Positions 22,632 to 32,600 of a stretch of 64,000 nucleotides of DNA are shown one piece after another. Position 1 is the first letter of the stretch. Each line of letters opens with the position of its first letter. Location: assembly GCA_965153355.1 (NCBI GenBank), contig OZ231127.1, positions 69,068,001 through 69,132,000 of the forward strand, read 5' to 3'. Source of the DNA: Flaccisagitta enflata. Taxonomy: Eukaryota > Chaetognatha > Sagittoidea > Aphragmophora. The notes under the pieces are model-generated. The model was not told the DNA's origin, made no database searches, and saw only the letters and a program-made list of their open reading frames with translations. The translations under genes were made by a program, and so were the position numbers.

Positions 22632-22720
22632 AGGCACGGGTGTATAGAAAAGCGATAGTATTAAATCCATATGCACCAAGCATGCTTGGGGAAAAAGGTT
22701 TAGATCCAAGGAGGCATTGA
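22484..22720 (+). CDS. Bridge segment in the -1 frame between ORF 2 and ORF 3
   Basis: About 75 codons without an ATG at the start. The frame is coding-like (motifs such as IIHPKTKKIEARVY and NPYAPSML), while the ORF 2 frame has stops at 22,629 and 22,701. It ends TGA at 22,718. A +1 skip at the tandem AGG codons (CCA-AGG-AGG, 22,706-22,714) would lead into the ORF 3 frame. It is best read as the middle of one long protein split by two compensating shifts. Confidence 0.45.
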   Translation, partial: KRLDDIKDTVDTFKNEIRTRKRNQYSIAKDIKDSKQEYMPIIHPKTKKIEARVYRKAIVLNPYAPSMLGEKGLDPRRH

Positions 22721-22727
22721 TCCATCT

Positions 22728-25700
22728 ATGAACGTGACGAAAGTCATGGACCGATTAATAGAGATTGCAATGGAAACCGATACAATATTCAAAAATGCTT
22801 GTAGAACAGATGAGCAAGTGATAAAAGATCAACAAGAGGAAAAAGATAGAGCAAAGATAGAAGTCCATCAGCAAAATCTAATGGACAAGATAGCAGATGC
22901 CAGCGAAGAGGGCAAATACTTTCATAAAGGCAGCCAAAGCATAGAATCAATTACTAGTTATTCATGCTCATGGCTTGAGAAAATAAAAAGAGTTGAACAA
23001 CTCGAAGAAGACCTCGGTTATGCAATCTTAGTGAATTGCGGTCGTCAAGAATGGACATACTGGCATCAAGCATTAAACAGAATTAATGATACAATCAGAG
23101 AATTGGAACATTGTACTAAAGTCGCAAAAGACGCTGCGGCCGAATTTAGAGCTAACTATGAAGAAAAATGTGATCGCATGCAGCGATCGTGTCAATCGAA
23201 ATCTAAAGACCACGAACAAGCACGAAAGTTAATTGAATCTCTCTACAAAGAGGATAGAAAAAAAGTAATTGAAGTGGAGGTTGAAGCAGCGAGACAGAAA
23301 AGGCGCAATGACGAGGTCATTCATGAATTGAGAAGGCGCCACGCTGTGGGCCAACCACCAGGAATTCCAAACAAGGATGAAACAACAAAATACAAAAGAA
23401 GAATGCAAATCATTCAATATTTTAATGAAAAAGTAAATCAAACAGAAGCATTGATTGAAGTATGCAAGAAAGAGGTGGAAGATAACAGAGAAAAACTAGA
23501 CCAAGGCTACAGAGAAGCTGAAAATGAATACAAGGCCGCAGAGGAATTGTTAAGAACAATCAACCCAAGAGATGACGACCCAGCATGGAGAAAAGAGCAG
23601 GTCAAAACCCTTAACAGATTGAAAGAACTGCGGGACGAAAATTATGCTGTGGGCAAAGAGTCACTGGCCAAAATGGAGTCAACTTTAAAGCAATACAGAG
23701 AGCTACATTGCAAATATCAAAGAGAAAATATTCTCGACTCAATTCAAAAAAAGATTGATGATAAAGATATGCAAATTAAGCAATGCATAGAAACAATCAG
23801 AAGAAAAAAAGACGAATGTACACAAAGTATCAAATTCATAGAAGAGACCTCAAAGGGCCTTGATCCAGCAACGATTGCACAAAAGAAAAAGAGACAGAAA
23901 GAGGAATCTGCAGATGCAATCGAGAAAGAGCAGAAATGCATCAAAAATCATATAGACGTAAAGAAAAAATTAGAAAATTACAAACGCACAAGAGACCTTG
24001 ACATGCTTGATCAGGTCATTGAAAGCAGTGACCGTGAATCGAAAATTATGGACAAAAAGGTAGAAGAAGCGAAAAAGGCAGAGGAGGAAGCAAAAGAGCA
24101 AAATCTGCCCCAAGAAGAGATAGTAAAACGAATGAGAATTCATGACCAGGCCCTTAATGAGTCACTTCAACATGCTCACACAAAACAAAATTACCGTGAA
24201 ATTCAGCTAGAACAGATTAAGCTCATGAACACTGAAATGAATAACAATACCAAAACTGAGCATCAAAAATTACTTGACGAAAGAGCAGAAGTCCATAAAA
24301 ACCGTCTAGAAATCATCAGCAATTTAACAGCCATAAGACGAGAAAATGTTCTTAATGATCCTTCCATTCCTGATGGGGAAAAATCAAAATGCTTAAGAAA
24401 AATAAGAGAGAATGAGAAACGCTTACGCCAATCGGCAGAAAAGCGTGAAAAAACACAAATCATGGAATGGGAAGATGAGCCAACCCCAGATAACTCCTCA
24501 CCATCCGATGACGAGAGTGAAAAAGGTGCAACTGGACACTCCAAAGACGATGCAACAGCAAAGCAATTGCAAAATTATATAGATCAAACTTTCTGTCGTC
24601 CAAATTTGAAATCAGACAGAAAAGCAATTGAGAAATTCAGAGTCAAGAAACCAGATAAAGACATCGGCCGGAAACATAAACCAGGTGAAAAGCTAACTGA
24701 TGGCACCTGGGAAAATATAAATGGCGAATGGAGGAAGGCTGATGCTAGCAAAAAGCTGAAAATAGGCTCTCGTTCATATGACGATGACGATGATTCAGAT
24801 AATCCCCCTGACTTGGTCACAACGTGTTCAGAGTCCAGTGATGATGAAAACGATAATTGGCAGCCAGGTACAATCAGTGCCATAACCATTGCAAGTGATG
24901 ACTCAGACACGGAGACAACGACCAATTCAGCCGATGAGGGGTCAACGCCCTCTTCCCATGAAGATGAAAATGAAGATTTAAGCACAACTCACGCATGTGC
25001 TAATCCTGCAATGCCAGATGATGTATCTGTCAATGAAGAATACACAAAATCAGCAGAAAAACAAATCATGAAATTTATCATGACATTGTTCAAACTTGAC
25101 AGAAAATCAAAGAAGGCTAGAGAAAAATCTCTTGAGCAACAAAACAGATCAATGAATAAACCACAGGCTCAAGCAGAAAGAGAAAAGCTGGCACGCATAA
25201 GAGAGGACAATTCAATGAAGCAGTATGTCAAAACAAAAAAACAAGATTTTGACAACAACCCATCCATACAAAGACCAAAAACAGGAGTAGAATTGCTTTT
25301 CTCGATCACAAAACAACTAGAGGAAGCACCACCACCTGAAGAAGGAATCACAAATTATCTCATGGGCATATTGCAGGAAATAAAGAGACAAGATGAGCAC
25401 AAAAAGGGGAAGGAATGTAGTGAATGTGAACCATCACAAGAAGACAAAATGACAGAATTAGAAATGACAGACGAATTACCATCAAAACACGAGATGGCAT
25501 GCAAAATAAGAAAAGCATTAAGAAAAGTAAACAAGGAGCTGCAGCAGCACTCTGAAGCCACATGCCAATGCGGGGTGAAAAATACTCATCCAGTGAATGC
25601 AACAATAAATGCCCCTAGATTATTCGTCAAGAAGAAGAGAAATGATATTTCAGATTATCATGAAGAATTCATTGGCGTCCATCCATCCGCTTTGGGGGGC

Positions 25701-26159
25701 CGAACAAGGCTATTAAGCGATGTGAACGATTCACTTGCAACAAATAACACACATACTAGATCTGTCAGATTGCAGATGGAATCGTATTGGGATGCAGCTT
25801 TCCGCCTAGGCCCAGACGGATTGGCAAATTACAGAAAACGGATAGAAAAAGAGCTCATCGAAGAAATAAAAGATCTGATGACAGACAGAGATATGGATGA
25901 CATAATGCATGAAGTGTGTGAAGATGCAAAAGCTGAATATCAACGATACAGAGAAATGGAAAAGAAAATAAAAAGCCGCGCAGATAAATTGAAAGATCCC
26001 GAAGAATGGAAAAAGTGGGACCCCGAATGGCTGCAAATATGTAGAGAAAGTGGAAAAGAGCGCGCGAGCGAGATCCTTCGGATAGATCCGGATAATGCAT
26101 CCGAGGAAGATGAGGAAGTGGAGAGCGACGGAAACAAAAGGCGCTCCGACGAGACATGA
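22728..26159 (+). CDS. Retroelement ORF 3: long coiled-coil protein (1,143 codons)
   Basis: ATG 22,728 to TGA 26,157. It is in the same frame as ORF 2. The first ~600 residues are almost continuous charged helix (long Glu/Lys/Arg/Gln runs, few Pro or Gly), as in coiled-coil rods. Acidic low-complexity stretches follow at about 24,775-24,990 (DDDDDSD, SSDDEND), then a Cys pair (CQCG near 25,565) and a C-terminal helical domain with Trp residues (WKKWDPEWLQICRE near 26,008-26,050). No known domain was recognised. Given frame continuity and charge pattern, ORF 2, the bridge and ORF 3 were probably one protein of about 2,180 residues. Confidence 0.6.
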   Translation: MNVTKVMDRLIEIAMETDTIFKNACRTDEQVIKDQQEEKDRAKIEVHQQNLMDKIADASEEGKYFHKGSQSIESITSYSCSWLEKIKRVEQLEEDLGYAILVNCGRQEWTYWHQALNRINDTIRELEHCTKVAKDAAAEFRANYEEKCDRMQRSCQSKSKDHEQARKLIESLYKEDRKKVIEVEVEAARQKRRNDEVIHELRRRHAVGQPPGIPNKDETTKYKRRMQIIQYFNEKVNQTEALIEVCKKEVEDNREKLDQGYREAENEYKAAEELLRTINPRDDDPAWRKEQVKTLNRLKELRDENYAVGKESLAKMESTLKQYRELHCKYQRENILDSIQKKIDDKDMQIKQCIETIRRKKDECTQSIKFIEETSKGLDPATIAQKKKRQKEESADAIEKEQKCIKNHIDVKKKLENYKRTRDLDMLDQVIESSDRESKIMDKKVEEAKKAEEEAKEQNLPQEEIVKRMRIHDQALNESLQHAHTKQNYREIQLEQIKLMNTEMNNNTKTEHQKLLDERAEVHKNRLEIISNLTAIRRENVLNDPSIPDGEKSKCLRKIRENEKRLRQSAEKREKTQIMEWEDEPTPDNSSPSDDESEKGATGHSKDDATAKQLQNYIDQTFCRPNLKSDRKAIEKFRVKKPDKDIGRKHKPGEKLTDGTWENINGEWRKADASKKLKIGSRSYDDDDDSDNPPDLVTTCSESSDDENDNWQPGTISAITIASDDSDTETTTNSADEGSTPSSHEDENEDLSTTHACANPAMPDDVSVNEEYTKSAEKQIMKFIMTLFKLDRKSKKAREKSLEQQNRSMNKPQAQAEREKLARIREDNSMKQYVKTKKQDFDNNPSIQRPKTGVELLFSITKQLEEAPPPEEGITNYLMGILQEIKRQDEHKKGKECSECEPSQEDKMTELEMTDELPSKHEMACKIRKALRKVNKELQQHSEATCQCGVKNTHPVNATINAPRLFVKKKRNDISDYHEEFIGVHPSALGGRTRLLSDVNDSLATNNTHTRSVRLQMESYWDAAFRLGPDGLANYRKRIEKELIEEIKDLMTDRDMDDIMHEVCEDAKAEYQRYREMEKKIKSRADKLKDPEEWKKWDPEWLQICRESGKERASEILRIDPDNASEEDEEVESDGNKRRSDET

Positions 26160-26601
26160 CTTTTGCGAAAAAGTGAGACTTTTGCGCAATAGGCAATAAG
26201 ACGTCTGGCACGAGATCAGCATTCCGCGCGTTTCGCGCAAAAGAGACATACAATTTTCATATATTCGAGACGCGCGTATTCCATTAAACAATCGCATTAT
26301 ATTACGCCATATAATTACATGTTTTACCGCAATCGCCATATTTCATTCGCATTTGTTACAAATAACACGTATTGAAACACATTTCGTTACAAATATCATA
26401 TTTCATAGATTTGTTAAAATACCATGATTGCCTTCAATTTCGTCACATTCTGTTACTCGTTAAAAACACTCAATCAAAATTGCCTCGCTTGCCTCTCGTT
26501 ATAAAAATTTGCTCAATTTACAATATTAATCGTTATTTGTTAAACAAAACACAGGTGAAACGAACACGACTCTTTGAATGACAATTTCACAATAGACAAT
26601 C
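26160..26601 (+). other. Intergenic leader of the Gag-like gene
   Basis: 442 bp with stops in all frames and repeated TTTGTTACAAATA-type strings near 26,350-26,400. A possible splice acceptor (CAAAACACAG|GTG) lies at about 26,550. A gap of this length between large ORFs is unusual for a retroelement translated from one genomic RNA. Confidence 0.5.
26500..26507 (+). promoter_or_regulatory. TATA-box candidate upstream of the Gag-like ORF
   Basis: TATAAAAA about 100 bp before ATG 26,602. It would allow an internal promoter for gag-pro-pol. Motif only. Confidence 0.35.
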
Positions 26602-29600
26602 ATGGATGACGAGAAAATGGACACGAATGACGGCAATGAATGTCCGTCAGTCAGTAACGAACTGAATGAACAACACGATACCACCACCGACAACGAGACG
26701 CAACCGCTTGAACCATCCGTTACGCCAACGTCCGGTCCGGTGACCATACCGGATCGTGCCGATTCACCAGGTTCGCCGATATCCGGTCCGACGACCATAC
26801 CGGATTGCGCAGACGCAGACGGAACGCCGACATCCGGTCCGACAAACGCACCGGATCGAGATTTGACTACAGAATCACGAGCGGTCGTTCCGGCGAACAT
26901 AACGGACTGTGACGACCAAATTCGCGTTCCAAAATTAGACCTTGACGCTGACGAGACCATTCCAAAACAGATGGAAGGCAGCGAAACGCACGCTCAAGCG
27001 AGCGCAACATCAAGCGCTAGGCAACAGAGTAAGTCAGACATAGACGATCAATTACAACAAGTCCAATCATTTTCAATGACACAATTTGAAGACGACTCAT
27101 TGACAGTACAAATGAGCACGATTGACATAAACGGTAAAACTAGAAATATGACCGAGACATTTGAGGGCGTACCAATAGAGGCCGTGATTGAAAGATTGCC
27201 GCCTCACGCAAAGAAATTGATGACTTGCAAACCCGGATCAGAGCCTTATGTCGCTAAAAAGTCATCAATAAAATCAAAACCATCTAACATTTTTACCACC
27301 TCATCCCATTCAGCAGATACGCAATCCCACGGAGCCGCTAGGAAGGCGGCCAAGGCGGGGTCGCCGAAATTCCCGATGACACCGCTCACAGCAGCGTTGC
27401 TGTCCGGCGGAGCACCGCCAAATCCAAACCAGATTTCAGCTTCCTCAACGGCGTCAACAAAGACGACAACAACACGGGAAAATAAAGCGCCTCAGCCCAA
27501 ACAACCGCCCTCCAATGCGAAGGGCGACAAAGCGCCAAAGCACAAAACAAAGGCAACAGGCTCATCCTCAAAGGTGCAACATTCGCCGGCCATAAACACG
27601 CCAGCTTATCCCAAAACCAAGACTTCAAAAGGTATGGTTCCCCACAGAATATCCACCATAGAAAAATGGGTATCAAAACATTGTAAACCGTTAAATAAGA
27701 GATCAGATGACGGCATACTGACGGTTGAGGAACAAATCCCATTAAAAATTAGCAATCCAAACGACATCCAAGCGGTCTTAGGAAGCCTAGATCTGGCAGA
27801 AATGAAAAAGGCCATGGATGTCCAAGAATTCCCAGATAAACGTAAAAACAGAATCGAAATAGCACTAGAAACAGATTTAGAAACATGGAATTCTGATGAA
27901 CCATCGCCTGACCAAATTGCAGTATCTGGCAGATCGCCATCATATACTGATCTGGCTGAAAAGGAGAAATCAGCTCCGGACTATGATGACTGGCTGAAAG
28001 GGGAACCAACAATTGTGACACTGATAGCAATACAAGATCAGTTCCTAAAAGGCGATGTGACAAAGCTCTCGGTTATCACACTCGAAGAGGCGGTGTGGAA
28101 ATTAAGAAAACCGGTGAGCGATGAAGGCAATTCATTATTTGAGTCCAGGTGCTATGTCTGCTATGGCGAATCGCACAAGCATGGCATTGAGAGTTTATGC
28201 ACGCGAATGAACGCACGCACGTCGGAAGCTTGCTATAAGTTTTCTCTCTGCTTAGAGATGAACTGCTATATGAGAAGATTAAATGAGCTGGACGAACGTG
28301 ACCGATTGCGAGAAGAAAATAAAAATAAAACAGAGTTCTCACAATTCATGGCAGAATCAAACCTTGATTATCAGGATGTAATCAAGGATCTGCAAGAGGA
28401 AATCAAAAGCTTGCTAGACAAAGTAGAATGCTTGGAAGCAACCAGAGCAGAAGCAGAAGAGAATTGGCAAAAACAAATCAAAATATTGGAAGAATCCAAT
28501 AAGGACCTCAAGAACGGTTTATCATTAGCCAATTCTGATTATTTCGCATTGGTCAAAAACAAAGAGGAAATGCTAACAGAAAGACAGGGTCTGAATGAAC
28601 AAATATTCCATCTAGAAAGCATAAAAGACTCACATGAGACACACATCAACAGTCTGAAATCAGAAATTGATGCGTTAAATGCCACAAACGCAAATATTGC
28701 CAAAGAGAAAGAGGAACAAGCAGCAGTGCTCAAAGAGAAAATCGAGTCTCTCAATAAGGATATGGAGACTAATATGCAAGCACATGGAGTAAGTGCTGCT
28801 ATCATGAAAGAGAAAGAATTATCCGAGCAAGCATTGAATGCAAAATTGGACAAAATCAACTCGGTAGTGCAACAGAAAGAAGAAAAGTTGCAAGAATTGT
28901 CCAGCAAGTTAAGAACATCCCAAACACGGCGGGAAGGAGATCAAAAGAAAATAAAAGAAGTGGAAGCATCCATCACAGCAGCGCAAGCAGAAATAAGCAA
29001 GCTCAAAGAGCAAGCAGAGAATGACAAGAGATTAATCAAAGAAAAAGAAATGACAATTCTAATGAACACAAATGAAACAAATGCAGCAATCACAGACTAT
29101 GAACACAAACTAAAAACAGAGAAAGAAAGAAATGTTAAAGCAATAGCAGAGCTGGACAAACAATTAAAAACTCTGCAAGAGCAAATTAAGACCAATGAGA
29201 AAACAAGTCAAGAGAAAGTCGGTCTGCTCAGGACAAATCTCTTGAAAAATGAAAATGAGAATAAAACTCTTAAAGACTCACTTGAGCTAGAACGCGAGAA
29301 GCATACAGTAGAGTTGACCGAACAAGCCAAAATGCTTGCTGATTTACAGACAGAACAAGCCAAAATGCTTGCTGATTTACAGACAGAACAAGCAGCCAAA
29401 CTATTAGAATGCCAAAAGCAATCAAAAACCCATGACAGAATGATGAAAGAGAATGAAAAAATTATAACAGAAATGAAGGAAAAATTCAAAATTCTCGATA
29501 AAGAGAAAGAAGATGCCGTCAAAAATCTGAAAGCAGCTAACAATGATTTAGCTCTAAACAAGAAAGAGCTGGAAAAGGCTAAAGCTGATACAGAAATGTT

Positions 29601-32600
29601 CAAGAAAAGACACGAGAAAACCAAAGAGAGCTATGAGACTCAATTGAAAAATTGGAGTAATGAACGCGCAGACAAGAATCAGAAGTTAGAAAACACAAAA
29701 AGAGAGAGAGACACAGCTAAAAGAGAGCTGGACGCATCTAGAAAAGAATTAAACACAGCCAAAAACAACGCAGACCAGCTGCAACAAAGTATCAACGCCC
29801 TAATGGCAACAAGCCAAGGTAACATAGACATGAATGAAGGGCTGAAAAAGCTGGTCACAGAGCTGAAAAATGAACGGGATGAAGCGCAAGCCAAAGCAGT
29901 CCTTGAAGAGAGCCAACATAAATTTTACAAAACTCAATATGCTGCACAGACAGCTGAAATAGCCGCTGTGAAATCACGATTAACTGATGTAGCGAAAACC
30001 ACATCTGAAACATCAGAGGAGAATGACAGATTGAAGGTATATCGCATCAGATGGGCGGAACAAGAAAAAGAACTCGATGAGCAAAAATCCGCCACAGAAG
30101 CTGCAGAAGAGATGGTTACTGAGCTCGAGGCGCAATTGGAAAAACTGCAAAAGCGCCATAACGACGCAAAGAAAGAATTAGAAGACAAAAAGACCGAATG
30201 CACATCAGCAAAAGAGGCGATGGAATCTCTAAAAATGCAAATACAGGCCATACAATTAGAGAAAGATGCAGCTATGCATAAATATAATCAAAACAAAAAC
30301 AGCGCCAACAAGTTAAGTGAATCAGTGAGAGTGCTGGAGCAATTGAGACGCGACATAGCCGAATTAAGGCAAAAGTTGCGAGATGGGGAAACAGCCCAAG
30401 AAGAAGAAAAAGACAAAACTAAAATCAAGGAAAGGCTGATACACCACATTCACAAAAGAATAATAGCAATGGAAGAAATGACCAATAGAGAGTGCTTTCT
30501 AATGAAAGACCTGAGAAAGCTCATAAGGGAGGTCACGGTCATGTGCGAGTCACGAGCTATTAATTATCCAGATAAAATTAGTCCAATGGAAGAATCAGAA
30601 GATTCAAATGAGGAGGCTGAATCGTCTAAGAGCGATACCGTAGCCGTCACGAGTCGCCACGACGATGACGCAAATCATGAAAAACCAAAGCCACATACAA
30701 ATGAACCAAGCAACACAACTGAACAAAATGAAACAAACGTCAGTAGCAATGATGATGGCACTGACAGGTATGTGAGCGATATTGATGACGATACAGTTGA
30801 TCAAGGCCAAACACATCCCACCGAGCATAATGAATCCAAAGGTGAAAGTGCACAAGATCCTTATGGGTTAAAATTGAATAGTGAAGATGAATGGCCAATC
30901 AAAGAAATGAGCTTGCAAGCACATAACACCATGAGTGAGAGAAACAAAAACAAAGGCGAAAACCAAGCTCATTCCTCCAACATTCCCACACACACTCACA
31001 CAATACCAGATGATAAATTGTCATATCACGTAGATGACAATGACGATCTTATGCAAGAGATCAATCAGAATGACAATGAAAACAAAGAAACACTTAAAAT
31101 GAAGAGAAAATTAAGAGATAGAACCAAAGAGACCAGAGAAAGTGTTTCCGAAGAGAGAACTATAAACTCAAATTCATCTAGCAACGATGAGAGTGAGAAA
31201 AACAGCAAAAAGAAACATTCAAAGAAATCTAAGAAGAGTTCGAAAGATATTATTAAAAGTTCTGAGAAGCTGAATGATCTGTCGCTCACCTCCAATCCGT
31301 CTAAGGGCGGAGCGAAGCGAAGTGGGCATGAGTCCGAGAGATCCAAGAAACATTCCGGACGAAGTGAGCGGTCCGATCGATCCAAATACGAGGACGAACG
31401 AAGTGAGCGTTCCGTAAGATCCAAAAACGAAGACGAACGAAGTGAGCGTAGATCCAGTCGTTCCAAGCCGAAGAATGGTGAAAATGAGCAAGCGTCTGCT
31501 AAATCCGATCGCCGCCGTAGACAATCCCCAGGAGACGATAGAGACGCAAAGAGTAATGAGGCTGAACCAGCAGACAGCTCGATGCCAAGTCAGCCTGTCA
31601 TGAAAGGTAAAACAATACATCGCATTATAAAATTAGCAAGTGAATCTGAAAATGAAAATAAAAGCAATGCGAATGATCCACAGCCACCTGATTCATCTAG
31701 AGTGACCAGGAAGGAAAAGTCTGATCACACCAAACATAGTAAAAAGAGAGCAAAAGACGAAAAAAGAAGCATGAATGACAGAAAATCATCAACGCATGAT
31801 TCACAAAACAGTTTAAGAAACATGAATCTAGAAATGTCACGCAACATGGTCTCATATCCGATGTTCAGTCCATACATGCCAAACATAAATCAAGCCATGA
31901 ATCATCCATCTAATCACAACCCAATGATGCATAGTATGAATATGGGACCAAATTGGCAAGGTGGCCCGCAAATCCCTTTCGGATGGCAAATGCCACATAA
32001 TTCGGGCATGAATCCAAATTATCAAAATTACAATCATGAAATGTCAGGAAGACAGAGCCGAATGAGCTCACGCAGCCATAACACAAACATGCCATCTAGC
32101 TCAAGAGACACATCAAAAGATTCAAGATACAGTAATACTCACCTGAGCACGACTAGTAGACGCGAGGGTTCCATCCGTTCAAGGAAAAACACTTATGACA
32201 GCGCCGCGGAAATGAATAATCCCGCCGCGACAGATAATGACGACAGCTGCGCAGCCGGAAGCAAAACGGTTGACGCTGTCAGTTCAAAATCCACAATCCC
32301 GCCAAAACAGCACGAAGAGCATGGCGGTGACGCACCAAGTAGCCGGTCCTTGAGCCTGAAAGGATTAAAAATAGTGGAAAACAAACATGAGAAAAATGAC
32401 ACAAAATCTAAATCAAAACACAAATCAAAAAGCTCATGCAAGGAAGAATCAAACCAGCCGAAAGGCAGAGATGATTCTCCCGAGAATGATAAGGCAAAAA
32501 GAAAGGATCAAAAAGGCAAACATGAGAAAATGAAAACGCAACAAGAGCAAAAAACAGACAATACAGGCAAAAAGGAGCAAACATCCAAATCTGATGATCA

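Noticed and set aside
31065-31466. Minus-strand frames of 100-180 codons across the gag, pol and coiled-coil ORFs
   Set aside because: They are shadows of the + strand ORFs, rich in Leu/Ser/Phe as expected when Lys/Glu/Arg-rich coding DNA is read backwards.
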